64,000 nt of DNA from Mytilus trossulus (taxonomy: Eukaryota; Mollusca; Bivalvia; Mytilida; Mytilidae). The notes under the pieces are model-generated. The model had not been told where the DNA came from. It did not search any database and saw nothing but the letters and a program-made list of their open reading frames with translations. Shown one piece after another: positions 1 through 10,466 of the stretch; within the stretch, counting starts at the first letter, position 1, and the number at the start of each line of letters is the position of its first letter. Location of the stretch: NCBI RefSeq assembly GCF_036588685.1, contig NC_086378.1:78075127-78139126 (forward strand). The letters run 5' to 3'. Made by a program: the position numbers and the translations under genes.

Positions 1-151
1 ATTGCCTGCATTTATTATTGGGATTTTTGAAAACTCTGTATTGGTATATATCAAGTATCGGTATAGAAAGTCCCTGGTCAAAATCATGAAAATGCAAAGT
101 CAAAAGTGAGTGTTTGTCATTTGCTGATGTGATTCATAAGAGTTTCTCATC

Positions 152-3100
152 TTTAGTTCACCTGGCCTGAAGGGCCGAGTGAACCATTTTTAGCTCACCT
201 GGCCTAAAAGGCCATGTGAGCTTTTCTCATCACTTGGCGTCCGTCGTCGTCTATCGTCGTTAACAATTTTTCAAACATCTTCTCCTCTGAAACTACTGAA
301 TGGATTTGAATGAAACTTAGCATGATTGTTCCTTAGATTATCCTGCACCAAGTGTGTGCTTCGATTTTTGATCTGTCAAAAAACATGGCCACCGTTACTT
401 AAAATAGAACATAGGGGTCAAATGCAGTTTTAGTCTTATATCTCAAAAACGAAAGCATTTAGAGCAAATCTGACATAGGTAAAAATGTTTTTTAGGGTAA
501 TAACTATCAGCCCTGAAATTTTCAGATGAATCAAACAACCCATTGTTGGGTTGCTGCCACTTAAGGTAATTTTAAGGAAATTTTGCAGTTTTTGGTCATT
601 ATCTTGAATATTATTATAGATAAAGATAAACTGTAAACAGCAAAAATGATCAGCAAAGTAAGATCTACAAATAAGTTAATATGACCAAAATTGTCAATTG
701 ACCCCTCAAGGGGTTATTGTCCTTTAATGAAAATTTTTCACAATTTGTTCATCATATTTGCTAACTTAAAAAAATCTTCTCCTCTAAAACTACTCAACCA
801 AACTCAACCAAACTTCAACTGAATAAAGTTTGTGCTTTATTTTTTATTTCGTCAAAAAACATGGCCGTTATGGCTAAAAATAGAACACAGGGTAAAATGC
901 AGTTTTTGGCTTATATCTCAAAAACTCCAGCATTTAGAGCAAATAAGATAAGAAGTTAAAGTATTTATTAGGTCAAAGTCTACCTGTCCTGAAATTTTCA
1001 GCCGAATTGGGTAAATGTTTTTTCAGGTATAATGCCCCTGAATTGATGATTTTAAAGAAATTTTGCAGTTTTTGGTTATTATCTTGAATATTATTATAGA
1101 TACAGACAAACTGTTAATAGCAAAAATGTTAAGCAAAGTAAGACCTACAAATAAGTCATTTTGACCAAAATTGTCAATTGACTAAGGAGTTATAGCCCTT
1201 TAAAGACTTATCACAATTTGTTCATCATGTTGACTTACTTTAAAAAATCTTCTCCTTTGAAACTGCTGTATTAATTTCAGCCAAACTGGCTAAATGAGTT
1301 TCAGAATATCTAGTACAAATTTTATATTTCATTTTCTTGTATGTCAAGAAACATAGCTCCTAAAATAGAACATAGGAGAAAATGATTTTTTTTTGCTTTT
1401 GAAGAAAATAGGACGATTCAAAGAACATTCAAATAAATTGAAAAGCCAAAATAATCATTGATGAGAGATTTAACCCAAAAAATTAAGGTGAGCAATTCAG
1501 GCTCTTGAGAGCCTCTTGTTCATAAATCTTAGTAATCTTTAACAAAAATCTTCTCCTCTGAAACTACTGGGCCAAATGATTCCAAACTTGGCCACAATGA
1601 TCTTGGGGGTATCTAGTCTAAAAAATGTGTTCAGTGACTTGGCCATCTAACCAAGATGGCCGCCACAGCTAAAATAGAACATAGGGGTAAAATGCAGTTT
1701 TTGGCTAATATCTAAAAAAACAAAGCATTTCGATCAAGTCTGACAGGAGATTAATTGTTTATCAGGTCAAAATTTATCTGCCCTGAAATTTTCGGACAAC
1801 TTGTTGTTAGGTTGCTGCCCCTGAATTGAGAATTTTAAGGAAATTTTGCTGTTTTTTTGTCGAGCCTGCAACTTTTGTTGCAGAAAGCTCGACATAGGGA
1901 TAGTGATCCGGCGGTGGCAGCTACGGCGGCGGCGGCGGTGTTAGCTCACTTCTTAAAAACTTCATATTTTAGAAGGTAGAAGACCTGGTTGCTTCATACT
2001 TTGTATATAGATGCCTCATGTTACGAAGTTTCCGTCAGTCACATGTCCAATGTCCTTGACCTCATTTTCATGGTTCAGTGACTATTTGAAAAAAAAGTTC
2101 AGATTTTTTGTATTGTTAAGTTCTCTCTTATTATAAGTATAAGGATTACTATATTTGGTATGTGTGTACTTTGCAAGGTCTTCATGCCTGTCAGACAGTT
2201 TTCACTTGACCTCGACCTCATTTCATGGATCAGTGAACAAGGTTAAGTTTTCGTGGTCAAGTCCATATCACAGATACTATAAGCAATAGGTCTAGTATAT
2301 TTGGTGTATGGAAGGACTGTAAGGTGTACATGTCCAACTGGGAGGTGTCATCTGACCTTGACCTCATTTTCATGGTTCAGTGGTTATAGTTAAGTTTTTG
2401 TGTTTTGGTCTGTTTTTCTTATACTATATGCAATAGGTCTACTATATTTGGTGTATGGAATGATTATAAGGTGTGCATGTCTTTTGACCTTGACCTCATT
2501 TTCATGGTCCAGTGGTCAAAGTAGAGTTTTTTAGTTTTGGTCTATTTTTCTAATACTTATACATTAGATCAACTATATTTGGTGTATGGAAATATTTTAT
2601 GATCTATATGTCAGTTCCGCAGGTTTTATTTGACCTAGACCTCATTTTCACGGTCCATTGCTAAGTTCTAAGTGTTTGTGTTTTGGTCTGTTTTTTCTTA
2701 TTTATAAGCAATAAGTCAACTATATTTGTTGTATTGAAGAATTGTTAGCTGTACATGTCTACCTAGTTCATCTGACCTTGACCTCATTTTCATGGTTCAT
2801 TGATCAATGTTTCATTTGTTTGGTTAATGTTGAGTTTATGTGACAGTTGTAATAAAGCTTTATATTTAGGTCTATCAAGACAGTATCAAGGATTAGTAAA
2901 GAAGGCGAGACATTTCAGTGTGTGCGCTCTTGTGTTATTATCTTGAATATTATTATCGATAGAGATTAACTGTAAACAGCAATTATGTACAGCAAAGTAA
3001 GACCTAAAATAATTCAACATGACCAAAATGGTAAATTGATCCCCTAAGGAGTTATTATCTTTTATAGTCAATTTTTAACAATTTTCATAAAATTTGTAAA

Positions 3101-3306
3101 TTTTTACTAACATTTTCCACTGAAACTACTGGACCAAGTTCATTATAGATAGATATAATTGTAAGCAGCAAGAAAGTTCAGTAAAGTAAGATGTACAAAC
3201 ACATCACCATCACCAAAACACAATTTTGTCATGAATCCATCTGCGTCCTTTGTTTAATATTCACATAGACCAAGGTGAGCGACACAGACTCTTTACAGCC
3301 TCTAGT
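152..3306 (+). repeat. Nested interspersed repeats of the TCACCTGGCC family
   Basis: Two hairpin-like heads of one family lie side by side, AGTTCACCTGGCC...GGCCGAGTGAAC at 155-184 and AGCTCACCTGGCC...GGCCATGTGAGC at 191-221. Two matching tails (GGTGAGC...AGAGCCTCTTG near 1490-1521 and GGTGAGCGACACAGAC...CCTCTAG near 3273-3306) follow. The body repeats CTTCTCCTCTGAAACTACT at about 281, 776, 1247, 1549 and 3113, and TTATCTTGAATATTATTAT several times. The simplest reading is an outer copy (152-186 plus 1522-3306) interrupted by a complete inner copy (187-1521). I recognise the head as a common mussel repeat; there is no coding capacity. Confidence 0.7.
1857..2934 (+). repeat. Second repeat family inserted inside the outer repeat
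   Basis: The outer repeat breaks at GCTGTTTTTTTG and resumes at TTATTATCTTGAATATT, exactly as in the intact copies near 590-610 and 1070-1090. Between them lies an unrelated element starting TCGAGCCTGCAACTTTTGTTGC and ending AGACATTTCAGTGTGTGCGC. It has a (CGG)n-like patch at 1908-1940 and four or five degenerate modules of about 115-130 bp, each with TGACCTTGACCTCATTTTC and TATATTTGGTGTATGGAA. Confidence 0.65.
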
Positions 3307-3307
3307 T

Positions 3308-3510
3308 TTTAATAGGTTAGACCGTTGGTTTCCCTGTTTGAATGGGTTTTAACAAGTCATTTTGGAGGCCCTTTCTAGCTTGCTGATTGGTATGAGCCAA
3401 GGCTCTGTGTTAATGCCATTCTTTGATCTTTAATGGTTTACTATTTACAGTTGTGACTTAGACGAAGAGTTCACTCATTGGCACTCATACTACATATTCT
3501 TGTATCTAAA
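3308..3510 (+). repeat. Interspersed repeat copy (also at 50572)
   Basis: The stretch with ACCGTTGGTTTCCCTGTTTGAA, TGAGCCAAGGCTC and AATGGTTTACT recurs in the same order at 50572-50760. It marks a dispersed family. No protein is evident. Confidence 0.55.
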
Positions 3511-3516
3511 AATAGC

Positions 3517-3640
3517 TACCAGGAGTTCAATTTTATATTCCAGACGCTTGTTTCGTGTACAGAAAACTCATCAGCGACGCACAAATGAAAAAACGTTGAA
3601 CGGCCAAATAAAATACAAAGGTGAATATACCTCATGTCAA
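3517..3640 (+). repeat. Diverged copy of the CGCGCGTTTCGTCTAC element
   Basis: TACCAGGAGTTCAATTTTAT, CCAGACGCTTGTTTCGTGTA and ACTCATCAGCGACGC match, with substitutions, the order of motifs in the better copies at 10857, 40236 and 51863. The short reading frame across it is incidental. Confidence 0.5.
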
Positions 3641-3668
3641 AAGGTTTCATTTTGCAATTTCTTTACCC

Positions 3669-3944
3669 TTAAGTTGTACCCAACACATTCACTAAAATTA
3701 ATTTGGCTCGTTCAATTTTCATAAAATTTTGACAAATTATTTATTTTGACTATTTGACAAAAGTATACAAAATTCAAAAAAATTGAACCAACCGTTTTAT
3801 CCAAAAATTTTCACTGGTTATATAGGATTTTGACAAACACTAATTTTGATCATTGAAAAGCTTCATATTCTTTTAACAACACAACGTAATTAAAACTGCT
3901 GATTTTAAAGAGTTATCTCCCTGTAGTGTTAGGTACCACCTGAA
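3669..3944. mobile_element. Small element with TTAA-type ends and inverted termini
   Basis: It begins TTAAGTTGTACCCAACAC and ends GTGTTAGGTACCACCTGA, which are imperfect inverted complements. The left edge is TTAA and the right edge TGAA, a decayed TTAA. About 276 bp with no ORF: a MITE-like non-autonomous DNA transposon. The TTAA edge suggests piggyBac-type mobilisation, which is inference. The element at 47694-48296 shares the GGTGGTA-like terminus. Confidence 0.6.
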
Positions 3945-4008
3945 TACAAATTTATACAGAAAACCGGAATTTGATTATTTTGTTATTGTTGTGTTTATCT
4001 AATTATAG

Positions 4009-4573
4009 GTGTCGATCGAGCCATTGTCACGTATTTTTGGCAGTGTCATTTCCACTTGCTTTCTGGGGGAAGCAATTTTGAAAGATAAGTTTGAGAAGAT
4101 GGATCATATGGTCAAAACTTTAAAAGAGATGACGGAAGTGCAAAAAGGAGAAATTACTATTTTGAAACAGACTGTTGACTTACAAAACCAGGACATACAT
4201 TATATTAAAACGGAAATGAAAGAGCAACGACAACAAATTCTAGAGCAAAAAACAAAAATACATGTATTAGAAAGGGGTTTGGATAAAGAAATATGGCGAT
4301 ATTTGAATCAAGATACAGATCGTCATAAACTTAAAAGTGAAGAGATATTTCTTTGAAGATTTACAGAAATATTGTGAAGATGAAAAAACTCATATAAGGT
4401 TATTTCAAAAAGTTGTATACGTTGGTCATTTTAAAAGATATAACAAGAAATCTATTTCGGTTGAAGAAGCTTTAGTTAACTACACTCATTTCCCAGACAT
4501 TGTAATTCATACCAAAGGAAGAAGACACACCCATCATCATCACGACATAATTAAGACAAAAAATCATGAATGA
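4009..4573 (+). pseudogene. Frameshifted coiled-coil ORF, unknown family
   Basis: A reading frame opens directly after a splice-acceptor-like ...CTAATTATAG at 4008 and runs to a stop at 4354-4356. It encodes about 115 residues: a short hydrophobic stretch (about residues 5-22) followed by a long charged Lys/Glu/Gln-rich segment (about residues 24-105) with heptad-like spacing of I, L and V, consistent with a coiled coil. The next frame takes over at about 4337 and stays open to 4573, giving an acidic-to-basic segment ending in an HTHHHH cluster. The overlap suggests one original exon broken by a +1 frameshift, or a recent indel. The first codon is GTG, so this would be an internal exon rather than a start. 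I recognise no family. It lies just upstream of the minisatellite. Confidence 0.4.
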
Positions 4574-4923
4574 ACAATAGAATAGAAAGAATATCGTATT
4601 CATGATTATATTCATGATGCAATAACAGTACGTACACTTGCCTTCTCCCAAACATAGTGAACAATCTGTGTTACCAATTCGACACGTTTACATATCACAA
4701 CTACAAGATATACCATAGCTAACACCGGATTGAACACCTTATTATTAAAACCCGGGAACCTAGGATATAGTGAATAATCTATTGATATCAATGTGATTGC
4801 TTCGTGCTCTTAATCACTTTTAAGACTTTATTAATAATACAATCCCGTGCCGTCTAAATTGTTTGGTGCTTATTACATGTATTACAGACAAGTATAATAG
4901 CAACGGCAACAGTTCTGAAGATT
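4574..4923. other. Unannotated A/T-rich spacer
   Basis: I see no gene or recognised repeat here. It leads into the minisatellite. Confidence 0.4.
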
Positions 4924-6576
4924 GTGACTATACTATCGTTGCATTAACTAGTGATATTAGACTATACTTTTATTGCATTTACCAATGATATTAGACTATA
5001 CTACTGTTGCATTTACCAATGATATTAGACTATACTACTGTTGCATTTACTAATGATATTAGACTATACTATTGTTGCATTTACTAATGATATTAGACTA
5101 TACTACTGTTGCATTTACTAATGATATTAGACTATACTATTGTTGCATTTACTAATGATATTAAACTATACTACTGTTGCATTTACTAACGATATTATAC
5201 TATACTACTGTTGCATTTACTAACGATATTAGACTATACTACTGTTGCATTTACTAACGATATTAGACTATACTACTGTTGCATTTACCAATGATATTAG
5301 ACTTCTATTGTTGCATTTACTAATGATATTAAACTATACTATTGTTGCATTTACTAACGATATTAGACTATACTACTGTTGCATTTACTAACGATATTAG
5401 ACTATACTACTGTTGCATTTACTAACGATATTAGACTATACTACTGTTGCATTTACCAATGATATTAGACTATACTACTGTTGCATTTACCAATGATATT
5501 AGACTATACTATTGTTGCATTTACTAATGATATTAAACTATACTACTGTTGCATTTACTAACGATATTATACTATACTACTGTTGCATTTACTAACGATA
5601 TTAGACTATACTACTGTTGCATTTACCAATGATATTAAACTATACTATTGTTGCATTTACTAATGATATTAGACTATACTACTGTTGCATTTACCAATGA
5701 TATTAAACTATACTATTGTTGCATTTACTAATGATATTAGACTATACTATTGTTGCATTTACTAATGATATTAGACTATACTACTGTTGCATTTACTAAT
5801 GATATTAGACTATACTATTGTTGCATTTACTAATGATATTAGACTATACTACTGTTGCATTTACCAATGATATTAGACTATACTATTGTTGCATTTACTA
5901 ATGATATTAGACTATACTATTGTTGCATTTACTAATGATATTAGACTATACTACTGTTGCATTTACTAATGATATTAGACTATACTATTGTTGCATTTAC
6001 TAATGATATTAAACTATACTACTGTTGCATTTACTAACGATATTATACTATACTACTGTTGCATTTACTAACGATATTAGACTATACTACTGTTGCATTT
6101 ACTAACGATATTAGACTATAATACTGTTGCATTTACCAATGATATTAAACTATACTATTGTTGCATTTACTAACGATATTAGACTATACTACTGTTGCAT
6201 TTACTAACGATATTAGACTATACTACTGTTGCATTTACTAACGATATTAGACTATACTACTGTTGCATTTACTAACGATATTAGACTATACTACTGTTGC
6301 ATTTACCAATGATATTAGACTATACTACTGTTGCATTTACTAATGATATTAGACTATACTATTGTTGCATTTACTAATGATATTAGACTATACTACTGTT
6401 GCATTTACCAATGATATTAGACTTCTATTGTTGCATTTACTAATGATATTAAACTATACTATTGTTGCATTTACTAACGATATTAGACTATACTACTGTT
6501 GCATTTACCAATTACTAGTATATTAAACTATACACTACTGTTGTATTTATATTATAATATTAGACTATAGTACTGG
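4924..6576. repeat. Minisatellite, 34-bp unit, about 48 copies
   Basis: The unit is read as TGTTGCATTTACTAATGATA followed by TTAGACTATACTAC, with a period of 34 bp (CTACTGTTGC starts at 5001 and 5035). Variants differ at a few fixed positions: ACTAAT/ACTAAC/ACCAAT, TTAGAC/TTAAAC/TTATAC and CTACTG/CTATTG. A shortened variant TAGACTTCTATTG appears at 5301 and again at 6421, embedded in the same order of neighbours, which points to block duplication. The edges decay into imperfect units. It does not encode a protein. Confidence 0.95.
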
Positions 6577-7168
6577 TGCATAATGGTATAAACGTTATAA
6601 ATTTTGCTGCACGAGGTGCCCGTTTCGAATTGAATGTATCTTCCATAATGATCGCGGGCCTGCATATTTGAAATCAAAATCTTAAAATGAACTTGATTAT
6701 TTAACATTAACTTTTATTAACCTTTACCTGTATAGATCATTGATGATAGTTAAATGGTTTCTAATATAAATTATAGTGTTACTTTAAAGCCGTTTTTCTA
6801 ATTTCTCAAATTAAAATCAAATGAAAGTTCTATATATTGTCGATTCATTGCAAAACAAAGTCACACAAGCTCTACTGAGCTTTTAAAAAATATCTTTGCC
6901 AAAACAACATGCAAGGTATTCCAAATATAGGAATCACTGATTGTAAGCTGCGTGAACCAAAGGGTATCATTTATGGTAGTCAGTAGAATCAAATTATTTA
7001 TGAAGAGTTCAAAGTATTTGCCCTAAAAGTAATGCAAAAAGAGAAAAAGAGGAATTTTTTTTATCCTGGTATCTATGATGAGTTTATCTATATTTGTTCT
7101 AACCACAAAGAAGTTAACTGATTTAGAAACAATTTTATTGAGTATCTGATTACCGATCGGAAGTTTAA
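6577..7168. other. Spacer without recognised gene
   Basis: A/T-rich sequence. A short GC-richer patch near 6605-6660 (GCACGAGGTGCCCG, CGCGGGCC) is the only distinct feature; no ORF or repeat is recognised. Confidence 0.35.
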
Positions 7169-7759
7169 GGGCATACGAGACAGTTTTGATCCCATATTGA
7201 CATTTTGATGAAAATTTGAAAATAGGCTATTTTTTACCTGCTTAAATCAAATATGTAATAAAAAATATACCTTTATGTGCTACTTTGTGAGTAAAATGAG
7301 GTACATATTTGAAATATTTGCTCAAATTTGTGGATGTGTTTTTCCTTTCGACAGAATTGCACAATTTTTTTGTTTTAAAAGATGTTTTTTTGTTAAATTA
7401 TTTACAATTTTTCTTTTATATAAATATCCTTTAAATTTTTTTGTTTTTGTTTAGAATTAACTAACATTTATTAAATGTTCATGAATGTAGAAAAAAATCG
7501 TCATTTTATGCTATATATTTATCAAATTTAAAAAACTGCATTATTGACTTTTTCATGAAAATTGGTACAAATAATCTTCAAACGTTATCAAACCGAATGT
7601 CATTTAAAAAAGCCAGGTCCATGAACTTGTTCAAAAGTGAAATCAATTTGTATTAATAAAAATCAGTCGAAAAATGCATCTTTTCCCGGTATGTCACAGT
7701 TTGACGTCGCGAAAATAACATTTTACGTTAGATGCCCCATTAACTGTATCGTATGCCCC
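7169..7759. mobile_element. Non-autonomous DNA element with GGGCATACG inverted ends
   Basis: The left end GGGCATACGAGACAGTT (7169-7185) is the inverted complement of the right end AACTGTATCGTATGCCCC (7742-7759) with one mismatch. The ~590-bp interior is very A/T-rich and non-coding. This is MITE architecture; I cannot define a clear target-site duplication, so the superfamily is open. Confidence 0.65.
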
Positions 7760-8065
7760 AAAAGGATAATGGCAATGAAATGAAATAAAGGAAGTCAATT
7801 ATTATAAAATTTGGAATGTATATCCAGAAAATACAACGTTGAATAACATTACAATTATAAAAAAAAACTTACGAAACGGATGGGAAATTGACCTTGATCC
7901 TTGAATTTAATGTATTGTCAATAAGAATAATAAGATTTTATTAGCGTAAAAAGACAAATTTCAGAGAACTGTTAACAGAATTTATCTCCTCAGCAATTCA
8001 AAACCTGTATTTGTGACGAGTAAACAATCTTTTAAAAGATACTAAAGTTACATGAATAAACATCT
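7760..8065. other. Spacer upstream of the gene A leader
   Basis: No gene, RNA or clear repeat seen. Confidence 0.3.
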
Positions 8066-8207
8066 GTATTTCGTTTCGTTAAGGGTCGTCAGCTTTATTG
8101 TATTGCTTACGTAACATAGTACATATCATAATTCAGGAAGTAGTCTGATTTCTGTTGACATGTTTTGAAAGTAAAATCTTTTGTACACCAAATATTTATG
8201 AAGAAAG
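8066..8207 (+). promoter_or_regulatory. Conserved leader module of gene A (promoter/5' non-coding exon)
   Basis: This block is conserved in sequence and order with 37062-37201, 48429-48559 and 59581-59721. It contains the palindrome TTACGTAA (8107-8114), a perfect PAR-bZIP/C/EBP-type site, then CAGGAAGTAG (8134-8143), an ETS-type site, 27 bp further on. It ends in a splice-donor-like AAAG|GTAAGT with the exon edge at 8207. I infer a promoter plus short 5' untranslated exon spliced to the ATG exon at 10466. Factor binding is inferred from motif only. Confidence 0.55.
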
Positions 8208-8389
8208 GTAAGTCACTGCAATTAATGATAAAACTGACTCAAATCAAAAGGTACTAAAACCAGAGTGGAAATACACACCCTCATATTTTTATGGATAAAA
8301 ACTGGAAAAAAATGGAACAAAAAAGCCATGTTTAGTCTTATATAACAAAAATTGACATCACAAAAATACTCAACTCTTGAGAAAAAATT

Positions 8390-8550
8390 TGAAACGGAAA
8401 GTCTCCACTCAAATGACAATTTTAAAAGCTAAAACACATGAATCAAATGAATTAACCAAAAAACTATCATATTACTGACTTGGTACAGGCATTTTTTTAA
8501 AGTAGAAAATGGTGGTTTAAACCTGTAGGACAGTCGCATAAAATTCCAAT
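8390..8550. repeat. Dispersed repeat (AAAAGCTNAAACACATNAA family)
   Basis: CAAATGACAATTTTAAAAGC, then ACACATGAATCAAATGAATT, CATATTACTGACTTGGTACA and GGTGGTTTAAACCTG match, in order, copies at 28715-28920 and 37800-37960. Non-coding. Confidence 0.5.
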
Positions 8551-8744
8551 ATATTCTCTATTTATACTATTTCGTTAGATTTAGATATGGGATCAATTCC
8601 CTAAAACGTTGTTGACCTAAAAAGAATTTGGTTATGCGTTTTTTATCCAAAACATTTTGCTCCTTGCATTAAAGTTTGGAACTTTGGGGTATGGATCAGT
8701 TTTATTTTTATGGGTCTTCCAGTAATTGGGTTTGAGCTACATTG

Positions 8745-9040
8745 AATAAAAAAGAAGATGTGACATGATTGCCAATATGACAACTCTCCAGAAGAGACTT
8801 TTTGACACAGCTATATGTCACCGTACGACCTTCAACAATGATCAAAGTTTATTTCGCGTAGTTAGCTATAAGACCCCCGAAAAACAATGTAAAATAAATC
8901 AAACCAGAATACTAACGGCCTAATTTATGTTCACAAATGAACGAAAAACAGATATGCAACAATAAACAAATGACAACTACTGAATAAAAAGCTCCTGACT
9001 TGGGACATGCAAATGCATACAGATTTGTCGGGAATAAACA
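8745..9040. repeat. Dispersed GAAGATGTGA(C/T)ATGATTGCC repeat
   Basis: It starts AAGAAGATGTGACATGATTG and carries the family motifs ACGACCTTCAACAATGATCA and AGTTAGCTATAA, ending near CTTGGGACATGC. The same family forms the ends of the element at 15053-16321 and recurs at 11116. Non-coding. Confidence 0.65.
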
Positions 9041-9049
9041 TGTAAAAGG

Positions 9050-9660
9050 GGAACAAAAGATACCAAAGGGTCAGTCAAACTCATAAATCTAAAACTGACA
9101 ACGCCATGGCTAAACATAAAAAAAGACAAACATACAAACAATAGTACACATGACACAACATAGAAAACTAAAGAATAAACAACACGAACCCCACCAAAAA
9201 CTAGGGTGATCTCAGGTGCTCCGGAAGGGTAAACAGATGCTGTTACACATTAGGCACCCGTCGTGTTGCTTATGTGATAACAGATCCGATAAATAGTCTA
9301 ATTCGGTAGGTCACAATCGTGAAAGGAAAGGGGATTGTAGTTACGACATAAGGAACATATCCGATATCATTTGTGAAACGGTTATTCCATAACGATCAAC
9401 CAACTCGTGATGGCGTCCGTTAAATTTACGAAGGGATGATTTCAACTTCACCATTTGGAACTCTTGGTTTAATAGCTTCCTTGTTAGCAGTTACACTCTA
9501 TCAAGGAAATAATGATCGGAAATGCAAGCACGGGAATATCGTATCAATTGGGAGATATATACCACGTATGCAGGTGCTGCTGGAATTTATTTATGTAATT
9601 AATGTAAGGTTGGGAAACACAGAAATTTGCTTCGGAGGAACAAAATATATAAGTATAAAT
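9050..9660 (-). pseudogene. 3' end of a reverse-transcriptase element, decayed
   Basis: Read on the minus strand, 9660 to about 9330 gives fragments of a conserved C-terminal region of retroelement proteins: a YISQLIRYSRAC-type stretch, then LLTRKLLNQ and a basic LKSSLRKFNGRHHELVDRYG-type stretch, with stops and frame breaks. The remainder (9050-9330) is the matching 3' untranslated part. The same region is seen at 45759-45965, and a cognate version lies at the end of the reverse transcriptase at 43.1-45.2 kb. The plus-strand ORF here is a shadow. The copy is 5'-truncated and cannot encode polymerase. Confidence 0.6.
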
Positions 9661-10466
9661 ATTGTTTAATAGCACTTGTTTCCCTGTTGTATCATCAGCA
9701 CAGTGGTCAGTGCTTCTGTACTTTGTTGATTTATAACAAGCTTTTCTTCAATTTTTAAGAAACTCAGGCTGCAAATATCTCAAATCTAGTTGGCTGTCTA
9801 TAATTACTTTATAAATCACTTTTAGTTATCAAACTCCTTACGTTCGTATGTATTCATACACGGGAAGCATTCAAATGTTTGGATTTAAGCGTTTCTAATA
9901 ACGGTTAAACATCGGACGCACTACTGGCACACAAAATTAACAAATGTTAGTTTTATATAAAGTTCAGTAGGGGTTGATTCAAAAATTTATGACTTCATAT
10001 TCATTCTGTACTTTTAACATTTGTTTGGTCAGCGTGTCCGGTTACTCTTCACACTTAAAAATTTCCATTGCGGATGATTTTTTACAAAGAAGGGTTCTTC
10101 GTTGTTGTTTCCGGTTTTCTTTAGTTTTAGACCATTGTCTTTTAAGGGGGCATGTGTTGGTGGTTTATATGTTCTTTTTTACTGTTCAGCAATTTTAGTG
10201 AATTCTGTTATTTGTTTTTATTTTATTTTTACTCAGAACACTTGATTGAATTCATTATTGATCAGTTAACTTTCAGCACCATTCGATGCACGATTTATCG
10301 TTGACAGTAGCCACTACCAGTCCTGTTTTTAGACGCCACCTCTCGATGTTAATTTTAAACAGACGATATTTAGAGTGCTTCACACATTGTGCATAAGGAC
10401 AACGAACTTGCAGCAGGATAATTTATTATTCGCTGTTCCGTAATACATTTCGCTTGTTATTTCAGA

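Noticed and set aside
4924-6576. Regular repeats as a CRISPR array
   Set aside because: Units are head-to-tail with no unique spacers, the context is eukaryotic, and there are no cas genes. It is a minisatellite.
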